Shown here piece by piece: positions 14,175 through 22,316 of a stretch of DNA of 28,404 nucleotides (within the stretch, counting starts at the first letter, position 1; each line of letters begins with the position of its first letter). This DNA is from a virus, in the IMG/VR virus record IMGVR_UViG_3300028820_000052, positions 1 through 28,404 of that record, one strand, 5' to 3'. The translations under genes were made by a program, and so were the position numbers. Under the pieces are notes generated by a model that worked only from the letters and a program-made list of their open reading frames with translations, searched no databases and was not told the origin of the DNA.

Positions 14175-17100
14175 CCGTTCCCACGACTGCGGGATCTCAT
14201 ACCGCAAATCGTACTCCGTCACATGCGCCGCGCGTTGCCCCATCCGATAGACGCGCCCGACCCGCTGTTGCCGTTCCGCTTCGTTGATGGGCATGCCGTA
14301 GTGGACGACGGTATCAGACCCGTCTTTGAATTCCAGTCCCGTCGCGCCTGCGCTGGTCGCCACGAGTACGCGGAGCATGCTTTCAGGCGCGTTGTCGGCG
14401 GTGAACGCGACGGCGCGCCCGTCATCCGTGACGAGTTGACCCGTGCGCCCGTCCCACGCTTGACACACGCCCTCCGCCTGCGTCCCGTCGTCTAAAGTCA
14501 CACGGACACGCACGCCGGGCAGAATCGCGCGTTCGTTCACGGCGCGCCGGACCGCCGCGCGGTCGTTGTAACTCAGACCGCCATGATAGCCAATCGCTTC
14601 GCCCGGGCGGAACGACCGAATGACATGGTTCATTTCCGAAATGTAGTTGCAGAAGACCGTCACGGCGTTCATCCCGTTCTGTGTGTGTCTATCGACGATG
14701 CTGTGCAACGCCTGGAGCGCGGGGTTATGTTCGATGGGCGCGTTGGCAATCGTGGTATAGGCGCGCATCGCAATCGCTGTCCGTTTCTTTTCGTCCGCGC
14801 CCATCGCTTCATACTCCCGATAGAGTTGCTCAAAAGCGCGTTGCTGGTACGGGCTGAGCCGATACCGTTGGGGCACTTGTTCCAGTTGCGCATCAACGGG
14901 CGGGGGGTCGCCCCGCACAAGGAACGGGCGGATGTGTTCTTGGAGCGCGGCGTCATGCTGCGCTTTCATCGGCGCAGTCGGGTTCTCCACCGCGTCGTGG
15001 TAGAGCGAAAGAAACTCGCGCGAGTAGATGTTCTGCTCGCTGATGTCGTCTGACCCGGAGACGAACTGCGCGACCCCGTAGAGATTGCTCGCGGCAGTGC
15101 GAATCGGTGTGCCCGTCATCGCGACGACATGCGTGTTCTCGTTGAACTGTTTGGCGAGTTCAAGAAGCCGTTTCGTGCGCTTCGATTGCTGTGCGCCGGG
15201 CGAGAAGACTTTGTGGGCTTCATCGACGACGATGAGCATCTTCCCGTTGGTGCGTTCCAGTTCGTGTTGGAGGGCTTGCGCGTCGCGTCCGCCGTCCAAC
15301 ACGAAAGTTTCCATCCCGACGATAACGACATCCAAGTCGGGGTCAGCGATGACCGCGGCGCGTTGTTCGCCCGTGCCGTACCGCGCGTTGTGTCGCGCGG
15401 CGGCGGCGTCGCTAATCGCCCCGGCGACCCCGACACGCAAATCGGTATCGTGGAAATATTTGCGGGCTTCCGCGAGCATGTTCTCGCGCAGTCCCGCAGG
15501 CACGATGAGAACGGCTTTCTGGATTGCGCCGCGGTCCAGCAGTTCTTTCGCGAGCGCAATCGCCGCGAGCGATTTCCCCGTGCCCGTCGGTAAGTTCCAG
15601 ATACTACGGCGATTGGTGAGCGTGTGCCCGATGGCGGCGCGTTGCGTCGGCGTGAGACGCACACTGGGGTTCAACCCCGTCGGACGCCACGATTCATCGA
15701 GCATCGCGTCGGGCACTCGTTCCCGCCGCCGTTGCAGCGCGCGCCCGCGCGCGGTCAACTTCTGTTCGCCCGACGCCGTGAGTTCCGCGCGGAGTTTCCC
15801 GTCCCGCGTCTCGACGAGCTTGAAATCGTCTTCGGGGGTCAACCCGTGCAGTTGCATATGGTGCAACGCCTCGTCGGCGTCATCGTGCGCGGCGACGACC
15901 CGTATGGGACGGTCGGCGAGCCCGCGCCGATGCGCATCCAACAGTGCGGCTTGGAACGCCAACTCGCCCGCCATCCCGTTGATGAGCCGACGCTGCGTGG
16001 CAATCTCGCGTTGGAGCAACCGCCGCGCGAGTGGCGCGGTCAGAAACGACTCCTCGCCCGTCGCCATCGCATAAATCTGTTCCCGGATCACATCCCCGCG
16101 ATGCAGTATCATCTCCGCGTCTTGAAGCACCTCGTCGTTGCGCGCTTTGAACCGGTCTTCTATCGTGCGCATGGCGTGTTCCAGTTCGCCTTTGCTCATC
16201 CGCTGCGCCATCTGCTTGTAGAGCCAGTGCGCCGCGCCTTCGACGCCGAGCGTATGCACCAGTTGCGCGGGCACACTGGTCTCGCCGAGCCATTCCGACG
16301 CCATCGATTGCGCCGAAGCGAGCGCGCCGCGCAGATAGTGCCGTGCGCCCCCGCGCCCCTCCGACATATCGACCGCGCGCCACAGACCAATCGCGCGGCG
16401 CGCGGTCTGCGCGTCTTCATGCGCACGGAGTTCCTGCTGATAGATTTTCTCCAGTTCCTTCTCGGAAGCGACTTCGTGCCAGTCGGCAGTCGCCAACACA
16501 TCGTCCGCACGGGATTCGACTTCGGCGCGGATCTCGGCGTTGAACCGTCGCCGTTCGCGTTCGTGCGCGTCCAGCAACATGCCGAGATGCGCCGCCTGTT
16601 CAGGCGTCATCGTCGCTAATCGGTCGCGCAGCGACTGGGGCAAATCGGGTTCCAGTTGGAGTTCGTCGCCCGTGATACGGAGTTCATTGCGGAACACGGT
16701 CTTCGCCAGCGCGTCCCGATGGATGGAACGGGCAACCCGCGAACGCGATTCCGCCGCCGCCAAATCGAACTTCTCGTCGGGCGCGACCATCTCCCGTAGC
16801 GCGTCCAACGCCTTCGCCTGCGCATCGGTCATCGCGTCCGTATCGGGCACGCTCGCTGTCGCCGACTCCGCCGACTCCGCCGACGACCCGCGCGGGGCAC
16901 GCATCGCGCGACGCAACGCTTTGCGCATCTTGAGCGGGTCCAGACGCGCGATGTCGTCATGCGGGACGCCGAGCAAGTCCGCGACCGCGCCATAAAACTG
17001 CTTGAGATGCGCTTCGTATTGGCGCGTGCGCCGCTGACGCGCACGCGCCACCGCCTCGGGCGACACCGAACGCGGGGTGCGACGCGCACCCGAGGCGGAA

Positions 17101-17456
17101 CGCTCCAACCGAAGATGAAACAGACCTTTGTCGCCAGCCCAGACCACACGGAACCCATGCTTGGTCGGACGCACCAACACGCGACGATATTCGGGATGGT
17201 CCGGTCCGAACGGCTTGAGCGTTATCCACCGACATTCGGGACACTGCGCCATAACCTCGCGCCACGGTCGATGCTCCGCAAGCAAGACAACCGCATAGTC
17301 CGTCGGGTCTACCCCGTCAGGAAGCAACTCGGCGAGCAACAGACGCCCGCGCACCCCACGCGCGGATTCGAGAACCGCGCGTTCCAACGGTTCGACCGTC
17401 TCGCGCGGAAGCGAACCGTGCGCCCATCCCAACCGTTCAATCAGTAAGCGCGGCAT
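14067..17456 (-). CDS. Large SF2/SNF2-type helicase/translocase
   Basis: This encodes 1129 residues from the ATG at 17456. A longer GTG start at 17564 has no ribosome binding site and would cover a small frame. ATPase motifs lie in the second half: Walker A NLPTGTGKSLAA (about 621-632), motif II VVDEAHKV (about 741-748), motif III-like AMTGTPIR (about 779), and in the second RecA-like domain ATSAGATGLEF and QRVGRVYRMGQRAAHVTEYD (about 1062). These are typical of DNA translocases of the SNF2/DEAD-like group. The 600-residue N-terminal half is helical, with one CPEC pair near 70 and no recognised domain. Comparable large helicases in phages serve anti-restriction or DNA processing. Nothing here decides between these roles. 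Its 3' end is antisense to a methyltransferase gene. Confidence 0.85.
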   Translation of the reverse strand: MPRLLIERLGWAHGSLPRETVEPLERAVLESARGVRGRLLLAELLPDGVDPTDYAVVLLAEHRPWREVMAQCPECRWITLKPFGPDHPEYRRVLVRPTKHGFRVVWAGDKGLFHLRLERSASGARRTPRSVSPEAVARARQRRTRQYEAHLKQFYGAVADLLGVPHDDIARLDPLKMRKALRRAMRAPRGSSAESAESATASVPDTDAMTDAQAKALDALREMVAPDEKFDLAAAESRSRVARSIHRDALAKTVFRNELRITGDELQLEPDLPQSLRDRLATMTPEQAAHLGMLLDAHERERRRFNAEIRAEVESRADDVLATADWHEVASEKELEKIYQQELRAHEDAQTARRAIGLWRAVDMSEGRGGARHYLRGALASAQSMASEWLGETSVPAQLVHTLGVEGAAHWLYKQMAQRMSKGELEHAMRTIEDRFKARNDEVLQDAEMILHRGDVIREQIYAMATGEESFLTAPLARRLLQREIATQRRLINGMAGELAFQAALLDAHRRGLADRPIRVVAAHDDADEALHHMQLHGLTPEDDFKLVETRDGKLRAELTASGEQKLTARGRALQRRRERVPDAMLDESWRPTGLNPSVRLTPTQRAAIGHTLTNRRSIWNLPTGTGKSLAAIALAKELLDRGAIQKAVLIVPAGLRENMLAEARKYFHDTDLRVGVAGAISDAAAARHNARYGTGEQRAAVIADPDLDVVIVGMETFVLDGGRDAQALQHELERTNGKMLIVVDEAHKVFSPGAQQSKRTKRLLELAKQFNENTHVVAMTGTPIRTAASNLYGVAQFVSGSDDISEQNIYSREFLSLYHDAVENPTAPMKAQHDAALQEHIRPFLVRGDPPPVDAQLEQVPQRYRLSPYQQRAFEQLYREYEAMGADEKKRTAIAMRAYTTIANAPIEHNPALQALHSIVDRHTQNGMNAVTVFCNYISEMNHVIRSFRPGEAIGYHGGLSYNDRAAVRRAVNERAILPGVRVRVTLDDGTQAEGVCQAWDGRTGQLVTDDGRAVAFTADNAPESMLRVLVATSAGATGLEFKDGSDTVVHYGMPINEAERQQRVGRVYRMGQRAAHVTEYDLRYEIPQSWERLLRHALQRTAMDAIDEPDPAVVRETLERAVPYTAA

Positions 17457-17592
17457 GTTCAACCCGTATGGAGATTGCGGTGTGTTCCGCAAAACGGATG
17501 AAGAGCCGTCGGAGTGCGTTACGCAGCACGAGTGGGAACCCGCGCCGTTCAAACGCCCCGTCACGCCGTATCACGAAACGATTGACCAACAT
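17437..17592 (-). CDS. Possible 51-aa basic protein
   Basis: An ATG at 17592 opens a 51-codon frame that fills the gap between the 143-aa gene and the helicase and overlaps the helicase start by 20 bp. The product is basic with alternating hydrophobic residues (MLVNRFVIRRDGAFERRGFP, later NALRRLFIRFAEHTAISIRV). GGAGA lies about 12 bases upstream, a little far. Gap-filling and the overlap with the next start are in favour. Shortness is against. No family is recognised. Confidence 0.42.
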   Translation of the reverse strand: MLVNRFVIRRDGAFERRGFPLVLRNALRRLFIRFAEHTAISIRVEHAALTD

Positions 17593-17615
17593 TGTTGTTC
17601 ACATTCTCCGCGTCA

Positions 17616-18047
17616 TTATTCGTACCTGAAGAACCGAGCGGGAACCCCGAAATCGATGGTCGTAGCGCGAAAACCGAGATCTTCCATAGAGTCGATGTAT
17701 ATCTTTCGGAGCGGGTTCGTCGCCGTCGGGGAGTACCCGTAGCGTTGCAGAATCGCCATGAGTTCACCCATATATTGGTTAAGATACACCAAATCCGTTG
17801 TGGTGACGCGACCAAGGGAAGTGTCCCAACAGATGCCGATATGGTTGAAACGCGGGGAGAGCACGACTCCGTACCCGTCGCCGGTGCCTCTGTACGATTC
17901 GTGGGGTACGGCGTCGCCGAAGATGCCCGCTTTGTAGAAAGTCAATCGGTAGTATTTTTCGTGGAGCCGTCGCAGTTCCTGCCGCAATCGTAGCGGGAAC
18001 GCTCGGACTTCTCCCGGTGCGTCGACTCGCGCGATGAGATGGTTCAT
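17616..18047 (-). CDS. Unknown 143-aa protein with a very strong ribosome binding site
   Basis: The ATG at 18047 is preceded by AGGAGGTGA seven bases away, a full anti-16S match, so strong expression is expected. The protein is soluble and mixed alpha/beta. It starts with MNHLIARVDAPGEVRAFPLR, followed by a basic helix (LRQELRRLHEKYYRLTF), a Gly/Tyr-rich centre (RGTGDGYGVVLSPRFNHIGI) and a helical segment (YLNQYMGELMAILQRYGY). No membrane segment or known motif is seen. It lies between the triple-HTH regulator and the helicase and may belong to their operon. Confidence 0.75.
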   Translation of the reverse strand: MNHLIARVDAPGEVRAFPLRLRQELRRLHEKYYRLTFYKAGIFGDAVPHESYRGTGDGYGVVLSPRFNHIGICWDTSLGRVTTTDLVYLNQYMGELMAILQRYGYSPTATNPLRKIYIDSMEDLGFRATTIDFGVPARFFRYE

Positions 18048-18060
18048 GATTGTTCACCTC

Positions 18061-18171
18061 CTAGATGGGTTGCGTGGACGCGATGATGGTTCCGTAGACG
18101 GGAACCGTGTACGCCCGTCTGTGCGCTTCGATGTTGGACGACACGGACGACGGCGCGTCGCACGAAATCAA
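18061..18171 (-). CDS. Possible 36-aa peptide ending at the next gene's ribosome binding site
   Basis: In the 149-bp gap between the regulator and the 143-aa gene a TTG at 18171 opens a frame whose stop codon TAG runs into the AGGAGGTGA of the next gene. The peptide ends in AHRRAYTVPVYGTIIASTQP, which looks protein-like. An internal GTG is an alternative start. The TTG has no ribosome binding site. This may be a short leader or translational coupler, or may not be a gene. Nothing else is evident in the gap. Confidence 0.22.
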   Translation of the reverse strand: MISCDAPSSVSSNIEAHRRAYTVPVYGTIIASTQPI

Positions 18172-18196
18172 TTACGACGCGGGGGTTTCTTCGGGT

Positions 18197-18967
18197 TCAT
18201 TCGTCGGGCGTTTCGGTTTGTGTCGGGATAGCGACCCATCGGACGCCGAGATCGAACGGGTCCGCGTTGCGGATGGACGGAATCCCCGTGGCGCTCGCGC
18301 GGAGCGTCATGGCGTTCCGATACGCCTCGCGGAGTTCGGGCGTCGGGTCGGGCACAAGCGTCTCCAACGGGACGCGGTACAGTTCGCAGAGCGCAATGAC
18401 GGTCTCTATAGACCGCGTGTTGCGCGGGATGCCGTGCTTGCACCACTGCATGATGAGGTGCGGGTTCGCGTTGACGGAGCGCGCCAAGTCGCGATAGTTC
18501 AACCCGTGTTGCCGTCGGATGCGTTCCAGCGGTTGGAGTTCGCTCGTTTCGAGATGTTCTCGAATCGGGTTCGTGCCGAGCAGCGTCCACAGTGGGGAAT
18601 GGATATGTTCGGGTCGCGCGTTTAGCGGGCGCGTGAGCAGGGAACGCACGGTCTCTTCTTTCGTGTGCGCCGCGCGTGCGAGTTCGGCGACGCTGTAGCC
18701 GTGTTCGACGCGGGCGCGGTCCAGCGGCGAGACGGTTTCCCGTTCCCAGTCGATGAGTTCATCGAGTGGGATACGCAGGATGCGTCCGACGCGGGCGCGG
18801 ATGTGGGGCTGCGGCATACTGTGCCCGTTGAGCCAACGGCGCAGCGTGTTCGGGTTCACGCCCGCACGATACGCCACCTCTTGGAGCGTGTAGCGCGACT
18901 GTGCCAGCGCGTCGCGGAAACGACGCCGTGTGCGTTCCTGAAACGATTCTCTAGAGAGCGTTCGCAT
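18197..18967 (-). CDS. Regulator with three XRE-type helix-turn-helix domains
   Basis: This encodes 256 residues from the ATG at 18967, with GGAGG about 12 bases upstream and a 17-bp overlap with the NurA-like gene. Three XRE-like units follow one another. The first (about 18-65) has YTLQEVAYRAGVNPNTLRRW. The second (about 78-125) has YSVAELARAAHTKEETVRSL. The third (about 148-200) has LNYRDLARSVNANPHLIMQW. Each has the helix-turn-helix core followed by further helices, as in the lambda Cro/CI fold. The C-terminal 55 residues are not recognised. Most phage XRE repressors have one such domain, so a protein that can touch three half-sites or bridge distant operators is suggested. Confidence 0.78.
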   Translation of the reverse strand: MRTLSRESFQERTRRRFRDALAQSRYTLQEVAYRAGVNPNTLRRWLNGHSMPQPHIRARVGRILRIPLDELIDWERETVSPLDRARVEHGYSVAELARAAHTKEETVRSLLTRPLNARPEHIHSPLWTLLGTNPIREHLETSELQPLERIRRQHGLNYRDLARSVNANPHLIMQWCKHGIPRNTRSIETVIALCELYRVPLETLVPDPTPELREAYRNAMTLRASATGIPSIRNADPFDLGVRWVAIPTQTETPDE

Positions 18968-19802
18968 GGCGTTCGACCACCTCCATCGGATACAACACAT
19001 TGTGATTATCGGTCGCAATCGGGCGAGTCTCCGTCATGAGCCACGCCGCGATTCGCTCAATCGGTGCGGGCGCGTTCTCCGCGACGGTCACGCGCACGAG
19101 ACCGAAGTGGGGCGTATCTCCGCGTCGGTCGCACAACCGCATGTAGAACGAGACGGTACCGGGTTCTGTGGGTAAACGGAACGCCGTCGTGCGTTCCCCG
19201 ACTTGGAGATTCAACACGGTGCGCATCGTCTCTATGGGGAGGTGCATGCCGATAGTCTTGGAGACGCCGACGACCAACGGGTTATTGATGTCGGCGGAAC
19301 TGCCATCGACGATGCACCACGCATTCGATTCGCGTGCGAGACGCCGTTCCATGGTGTTTCGCGCTGCGGAGACGAGCGAGTTCGCGCCCGCTTCACCATC
19401 CACATCGACGATGCCGAGTTCGCGCAGAATAGGGACGGAATCGTCGGTGTAGAGCGCGTAGGGGGTCATGAACCATTCTTGGGAGTCGTGCGCCGCGCGT
19501 CGGAGCCGACGGGTCGCATCGCGTGTGAGACGCACGGCGACGGCGCGCCCATAATAACACGGCGCACCCGCCCAGCGGAAGACGGCGCGAACCATCTGCA
19601 CGCCGTCCACAAACTCGGTGAACAGCGTCTCGCCCGTGCGTTCCACACGAATCACACCAAACGGTTCGAGCAGTTCGGCTTCGCCCGTCTCTGAGACGGT
19701 CGTGCCAAGATCGTCTATCGGGATGTCTAAATCCCGAACCGTGACCCCGCGCGCGGTCAGTTGCCGCCGAATCGCCTCCACGGCTGCGATGACCCGTATC
19801 AT
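18951..19802 (-). CDS. NurA-like nuclease
   Basis: This encodes 283 residues from the ATG at 19802, nine bases after the TATAAT of a perfect promoter. The pattern fits the NurA DNase family (RNase H-like fold). FVDGVQM at 64-70 gives the first Asp of the active site. CIVDGSSAD (163-171) and VVGVSKTI (177-184, Lys182) match the second DGS and following Lys strand. The end PIATDNHNVLYPMEVVERHA matches the conserved P-x-D...YP-x-E-H ending. NurA normally pairs with the HerA translocase in end resection, but no HerA is visible here, and the helicase nearby is not HerA. It could process phage DNA ends or attack host DNA. The assignment is by motif reading. Confidence 0.62.
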   Translation of the reverse strand: MIRVIAAVEAIRRQLTARGVTVRDLDIPIDDLGTTVSETGEAELLEPFGVIRVERTGETLFTEFVDGVQMVRAVFRWAGAPCYYGRAVAVRLTRDATRRLRRAAHDSQEWFMTPYALYTDDSVPILRELGIVDVDGEAGANSLVSAARNTMERRLARESNAWCIVDGSSADINNPLVVGVSKTIGMHLPIETMRTVLNLQVGERTTAFRLPTEPGTVSFYMRLCDRRGDTPHFGLVRVTVAENAPAPIERIAAWLMTETRPIATDNHNVLYPMEVVERHANAL

Positions 19803-19811
19803 ACGCTGGAG

Positions 19812-19841
19812 ATTATACCACACGCGATACACAAATGTCAA
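19812..19841 (-). promoter_or_regulatory. Consensus promoter TTGACA-N18-TATAAT (NurA-like gene)
   Basis: On the minus strand TTGACA lies at 19841-19836 and TATAAT at 19817-19812 with 18 bp between. The spacer ends in GTGTGG, so a TGn extended -10 is also present. The ATG follows nine bases after the -10, leaving room for a leader of only about two nucleotides. The -35 overlaps the stop codon of the upstream gene. Confidence 0.85.
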
Positions 19842-20413
19842 GTGGTCTGCCCCGCGATGAGTCCAACGCGATACTGCGCGATGCCGACTTGAACGGGTGA
19901 GATGTCGTTGCCGTAGTAGGGTAGTCCCGCGCGATACGCCATCACGCCCCACAGCCCCCACCGACACGCGAGGTCAAGCAGCGTGCGTGGCGCGCGGGGC
20001 GAGAGTCTCATGAGGAAGTCGGGCAAATCCCCGCTCATCAGCACATCGTGGCGCACGCGACGCACCCGTTTCGAGGGAAACTCATTCGCGCGCGAGAACG
20101 GCAGAATCGCGTACCACCCCGGCGGGTTCGGGTACAACGCGCGCGGGTCGGACACATACGGCGGATTGACCCACACGAACACATGTTCCCAATAGACGAT
20201 GCCGTCCGTCGCGGTCTGGGCAATCGCGTCGGTTATCCGCGATGGGGGCACGACCGCGAGCCAAACCCCACCACGCGCCAAATACCGATGCGCGATGGGC
20301 GACACGGTACGAGTCTCCGCATCGGGCAAATGCGCGACGACCAGCCCCGCGAACCGTTCGCGCGGAATCGTCCAGTAGTCCCCGACGCGAAACTCACATG
20401 ACCATCGTGTCAT
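19838..20413 (-). CDS. Methyltransferase-like protein with degenerate motif I
   Basis: This encodes 191 residues from the ATG at 20413, which overlaps the end of the acidic small gene. A possible motif IV is FVWVNPPYVSDP near 78-90. A possible motif I is LLDLACRWGLWGVMAYRAGL near 145-165, followed by YYGNDISP, which could be the acidic strand. The order is beta-like. Motif I lacks the usual F-x-G-x-G spacing and the protein is short, with no evident target-recognition region. It may be an inactive or specialised methyltransferase, or a related AdoMet-binding fold. It stands immediately after the acidic protein gene. Confidence 0.5.
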   Translation of the reverse strand: MTRWSCEFRVGDYWTIPRERFAGLVVAHLPDAETRTVSPIAHRYLARGGVWLAVVPPSRITDAIAQTATDGIVYWEHVFVWVNPPYVSDPRALYPNPPGWYAILPFSRANEFPSKRVRRVRHDVLMSGDLPDFLMRLSPRAPRTLLDLACRWGLWGVMAYRAGLPYYGNDISPVQVGIAQYRVGLIAGQTT

Positions 20414-20573
20414 CGCCCCACTCGTCCCATCCCGCGTCTTCGTCATCCGCTTCCCCGATGATGGCTTCGAGATAGTCGAGCAGTGCATCGATAATCTCTT
20501 CGAATTCCGCCGTGAGCGCGTCCGTTTCGTCGTCCGTGCCCCACTCGGGATCCATGTCCCAATCGTATTCCAT
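20394..20573 (-). CDS. 59-aa all-acidic protein, candidate DNA mimic
   Basis: An ATG at 20573 with GGGAG six bases upstream opens a frame of 59 codons. About 24 residues are Asp or Glu and there is no Lys, Arg or His. The sequence begins MEYDWDMDPEWGTDDE, has a hydrophobic helical heptad-like middle (EEIIDALLDYLEAIIGEA) and ends with further Asp and Trp. Strongly acidic small proteins with a helical core can mimic DNA (Ocr, ArdA and several anti-CRISPRs are known examples, without sequence similarity here). It sits directly after a basic 75-aa protein gene and overlaps the methyltransferase-like gene. Mimicry is an inference. A chaperone-like or antitoxin role is also possible. Confidence 0.72.
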   Translation of the reverse strand: MEYDWDMDPEWGTDDETDALTAEFEEIIDALLDYLEAIIGEADDEDAGWDEWGDDTMVM

Positions 20574-20588
20574 GGTGTTCTCCCACTT

Positions 20589-20816
20589 TTAGGGACGCTT
20601 CGCGCGCTTTCGGCAACCCGTGTTCTTGGCGAACAGCGCACGCCGTTTCAACTTCGGCGACGCTTTCGGGTCGCGCAACACATGGTTGGCATACGCGCAT
20701 GTGTCCATCCCAGCACGCTTCGCCGCCCGCGAAAACGCGCCTTCCGTCCCACGACGCCTCATCCGCTCACGCGCACGGTCGATCCAATGGTCACCGGTCT
20801 TATACTTGTCTCTCAT
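20589..20816 (-). CDS. 75-aa basic protein of a phage/virus-wide small family
   Basis: The ATG at 20816 has AGGAGGG six bases upstream and overlaps the previous gene by 17 bp. The protein is very basic. The pattern KTGDHWIDRARERMRRRGTE, then GAFSRAAKRAGM, then a spaced KRRALFAKN ending resembles a small conserved family common in phages and large viruses, with a G-T-x-G-x-F core and an AxFAxN-like end. Function of that family is unknown as far as I know. It may bind DNA. It is followed 15 bp later by the all-acidic protein, an opposite-charge pairing. Confidence 0.72.
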   Translation of the reverse strand: MRDKYKTGDHWIDRARERMRRRGTEGAFSRAAKRAGMDTCAYANHVLRDPKASPKLKRRALFAKNTGCRKRAKRP

Positions 20817-22284
20817 CGTTTACCCTCCTGCATAAATCATCTGCCAACCCATCCTCAAATACGCGGTCATGCGCGTTACGGTACGCCGCCAACTTCTGCG
20901 GGTCTTTGAGCAGTTCCGACGGGTTCGTAAGCAGACTATGGAGCCCTTCCCACAAATCAATCCACATCTGAGGCGGATAATAATGGTTCATGTGGTCTGT
21001 TTCGATGCCGAGAACAGCGGAGGCGGTTACCCGCGCGAACTCACCGCGTTGGTTGTGCAATCGGTGCGAACCCGATTGCTTCCCGTGAAACACTCTTTGG
21101 TAGACGATGGGGAGAGCCATTTTCGCAGCGTCGCGCATTGGCTGTGAAACGAATTGGACCGGTTCGGTGTTCCGGTCACCTGCCCAACCCAGCGCGAGAT
21201 GCAGATACATCGTCGCGGCATACGCATTGGGTACGGCTCGCGCCACCAATCGCGCGATTCTCATCGACTGTTCGGGAAACTCATGCGAGAACACCGCCAT
21301 CAGCCCATAAAATGTCGTCGGGAACCCCCGTTTCCAAATCTCTTTGAGGATTTGCCTCAACGCCGATGGCTGTGTAATCCTGCCAAACCCTTCGCGCAAC
21401 ACCGCACGCACAGAATCGCGCGAAAACTCGCGCCGCGCAAACAAATCGCGAAGCCCCTCGTCAAAGAGCGGAGCGAACTTTTCATAGACCCAACTTTGCT
21501 CAAGCGGTGTTGGGTAATACTGGTACTCCCCCAATACATCGGTGAAGTATCGTCTGGGTACTCCACTCGCCGTCGGGTCAACGAGCGCACGACTAAACAC
21601 TTGCGCAATCGGCAAGAACTCTATCGGGTACGCAATCTGTGTGAATGCCTGCCCGTTGATGTCGGGAAACGCGCCTGTTCCATACGCATCGATGAACTGC
21701 TCCACCGCGTCGGCGACCTGTTCCAACATCGCGTCTCCCCCCGATTCGGGCAACAACGGGTACACCAACGCCTTGAACAACATATCGTGCAACACTTGCG
21801 CTTTCAACCCCGCCGCCTGTACCACCAGAGGGCGACTAACCGACAACGACAACAACCGTTTTTCGTCGTCTGTGTCGATGACCGTATCGTCATCATCGGG
21901 CATCGCGTAAAATATTGTATCGGCGAGATTGCGTATCAGCACATGCAGTCCCAGTGGCGGGTCCGTATCCAACACATCGGGCGGGAGACTCTCGTAGAAA
22001 TCTACCCACTCCGAGATACTTCTCTGAATAAGTGGTGCAATTGGCATCCCTGTTCTATCCGACGGGTAAGACGCCATCACGACGAGCGTGAGCGCATCGC
22101 GCAGTTCGGGATGCGCGTCGAAAATCGGTTTCCAGTCGTCGTAGCTCTCGGTCTGAAGCATGAGGCGCGTCTCGCCTTCTGGTACGGGATTTTCCCGTAC
22201 AGACACTATTGGTCTATGGGAATAAGCCTGTCGTTTCCGCTTCAGCACCTCAATCGCTTCCTGCACCTGCTCTTTCGTGATCAT
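20800..22284 (-). CDS. Unknown 494-aa protein, first of a paralogous pair
   Basis: This encodes 494 residues from the ATG at 22284, with GAGAGGGAG just upstream. It is soluble, almost wholly helical, with an acidic loop (MPDDDDTVIDTDDEKR, near 130-145). It aligns by eye with the protein of the next gene upstream. Shared features are an early segment (HPELRDALTLVVMASYPSDR against YPEQRDTLACIVLGALPVEL), a middle segment (LFDEGLRDLFARREFSRDSV against LLKDPLDELFHQRAFAPKDV) and a C-terminal segment (MWIDLWEGLHSLLTNP against AVWNALQTVLGQP). This fits an old tandem duplication. No family or catalytic motif is recognised. The 3' end overlaps the small basic gene. Confidence 0.75.
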   Translation of the reverse strand: MITKEQVQEAIEVLKRKRQAYSHRPIVSVRENPVPEGETRLMLQTESYDDWKPIFDAHPELRDALTLVVMASYPSDRTGMPIAPLIQRSISEWVDFYESLPPDVLDTDPPLGLHVLIRNLADTIFYAMPDDDDTVIDTDDEKRLLSLSVSRPLVVQAAGLKAQVLHDMLFKALVYPLLPESGGDAMLEQVADAVEQFIDAYGTGAFPDINGQAFTQIAYPIEFLPIAQVFSRALVDPTASGVPRRYFTDVLGEYQYYPTPLEQSWVYEKFAPLFDEGLRDLFARREFSRDSVRAVLREGFGRITQPSALRQILKEIWKRGFPTTFYGLMAVFSHEFPEQSMRIARLVARAVPNAYAATMYLHLALGWAGDRNTEPVQFVSQPMRDAAKMALPIVYQRVFHGKQSGSHRLHNQRGEFARVTASAVLGIETDHMNHYYPPQMWIDLWEGLHSLLTNPSELLKDPQKLAAYRNAHDRVFEDGLADDLCRRVNDERQV

Positions 22285-22316
22285 CTCTCCCTCTCTAATA
22301 CGCGGCGCGGACGGCG

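Noticed and set aside
15085-16074. Long plus-strand open frame opposite the helicase gene
   Set aside because: It is antisense to a gene with clear helicase motifs. Long antisense frames are expected in GC-rich coding DNA.
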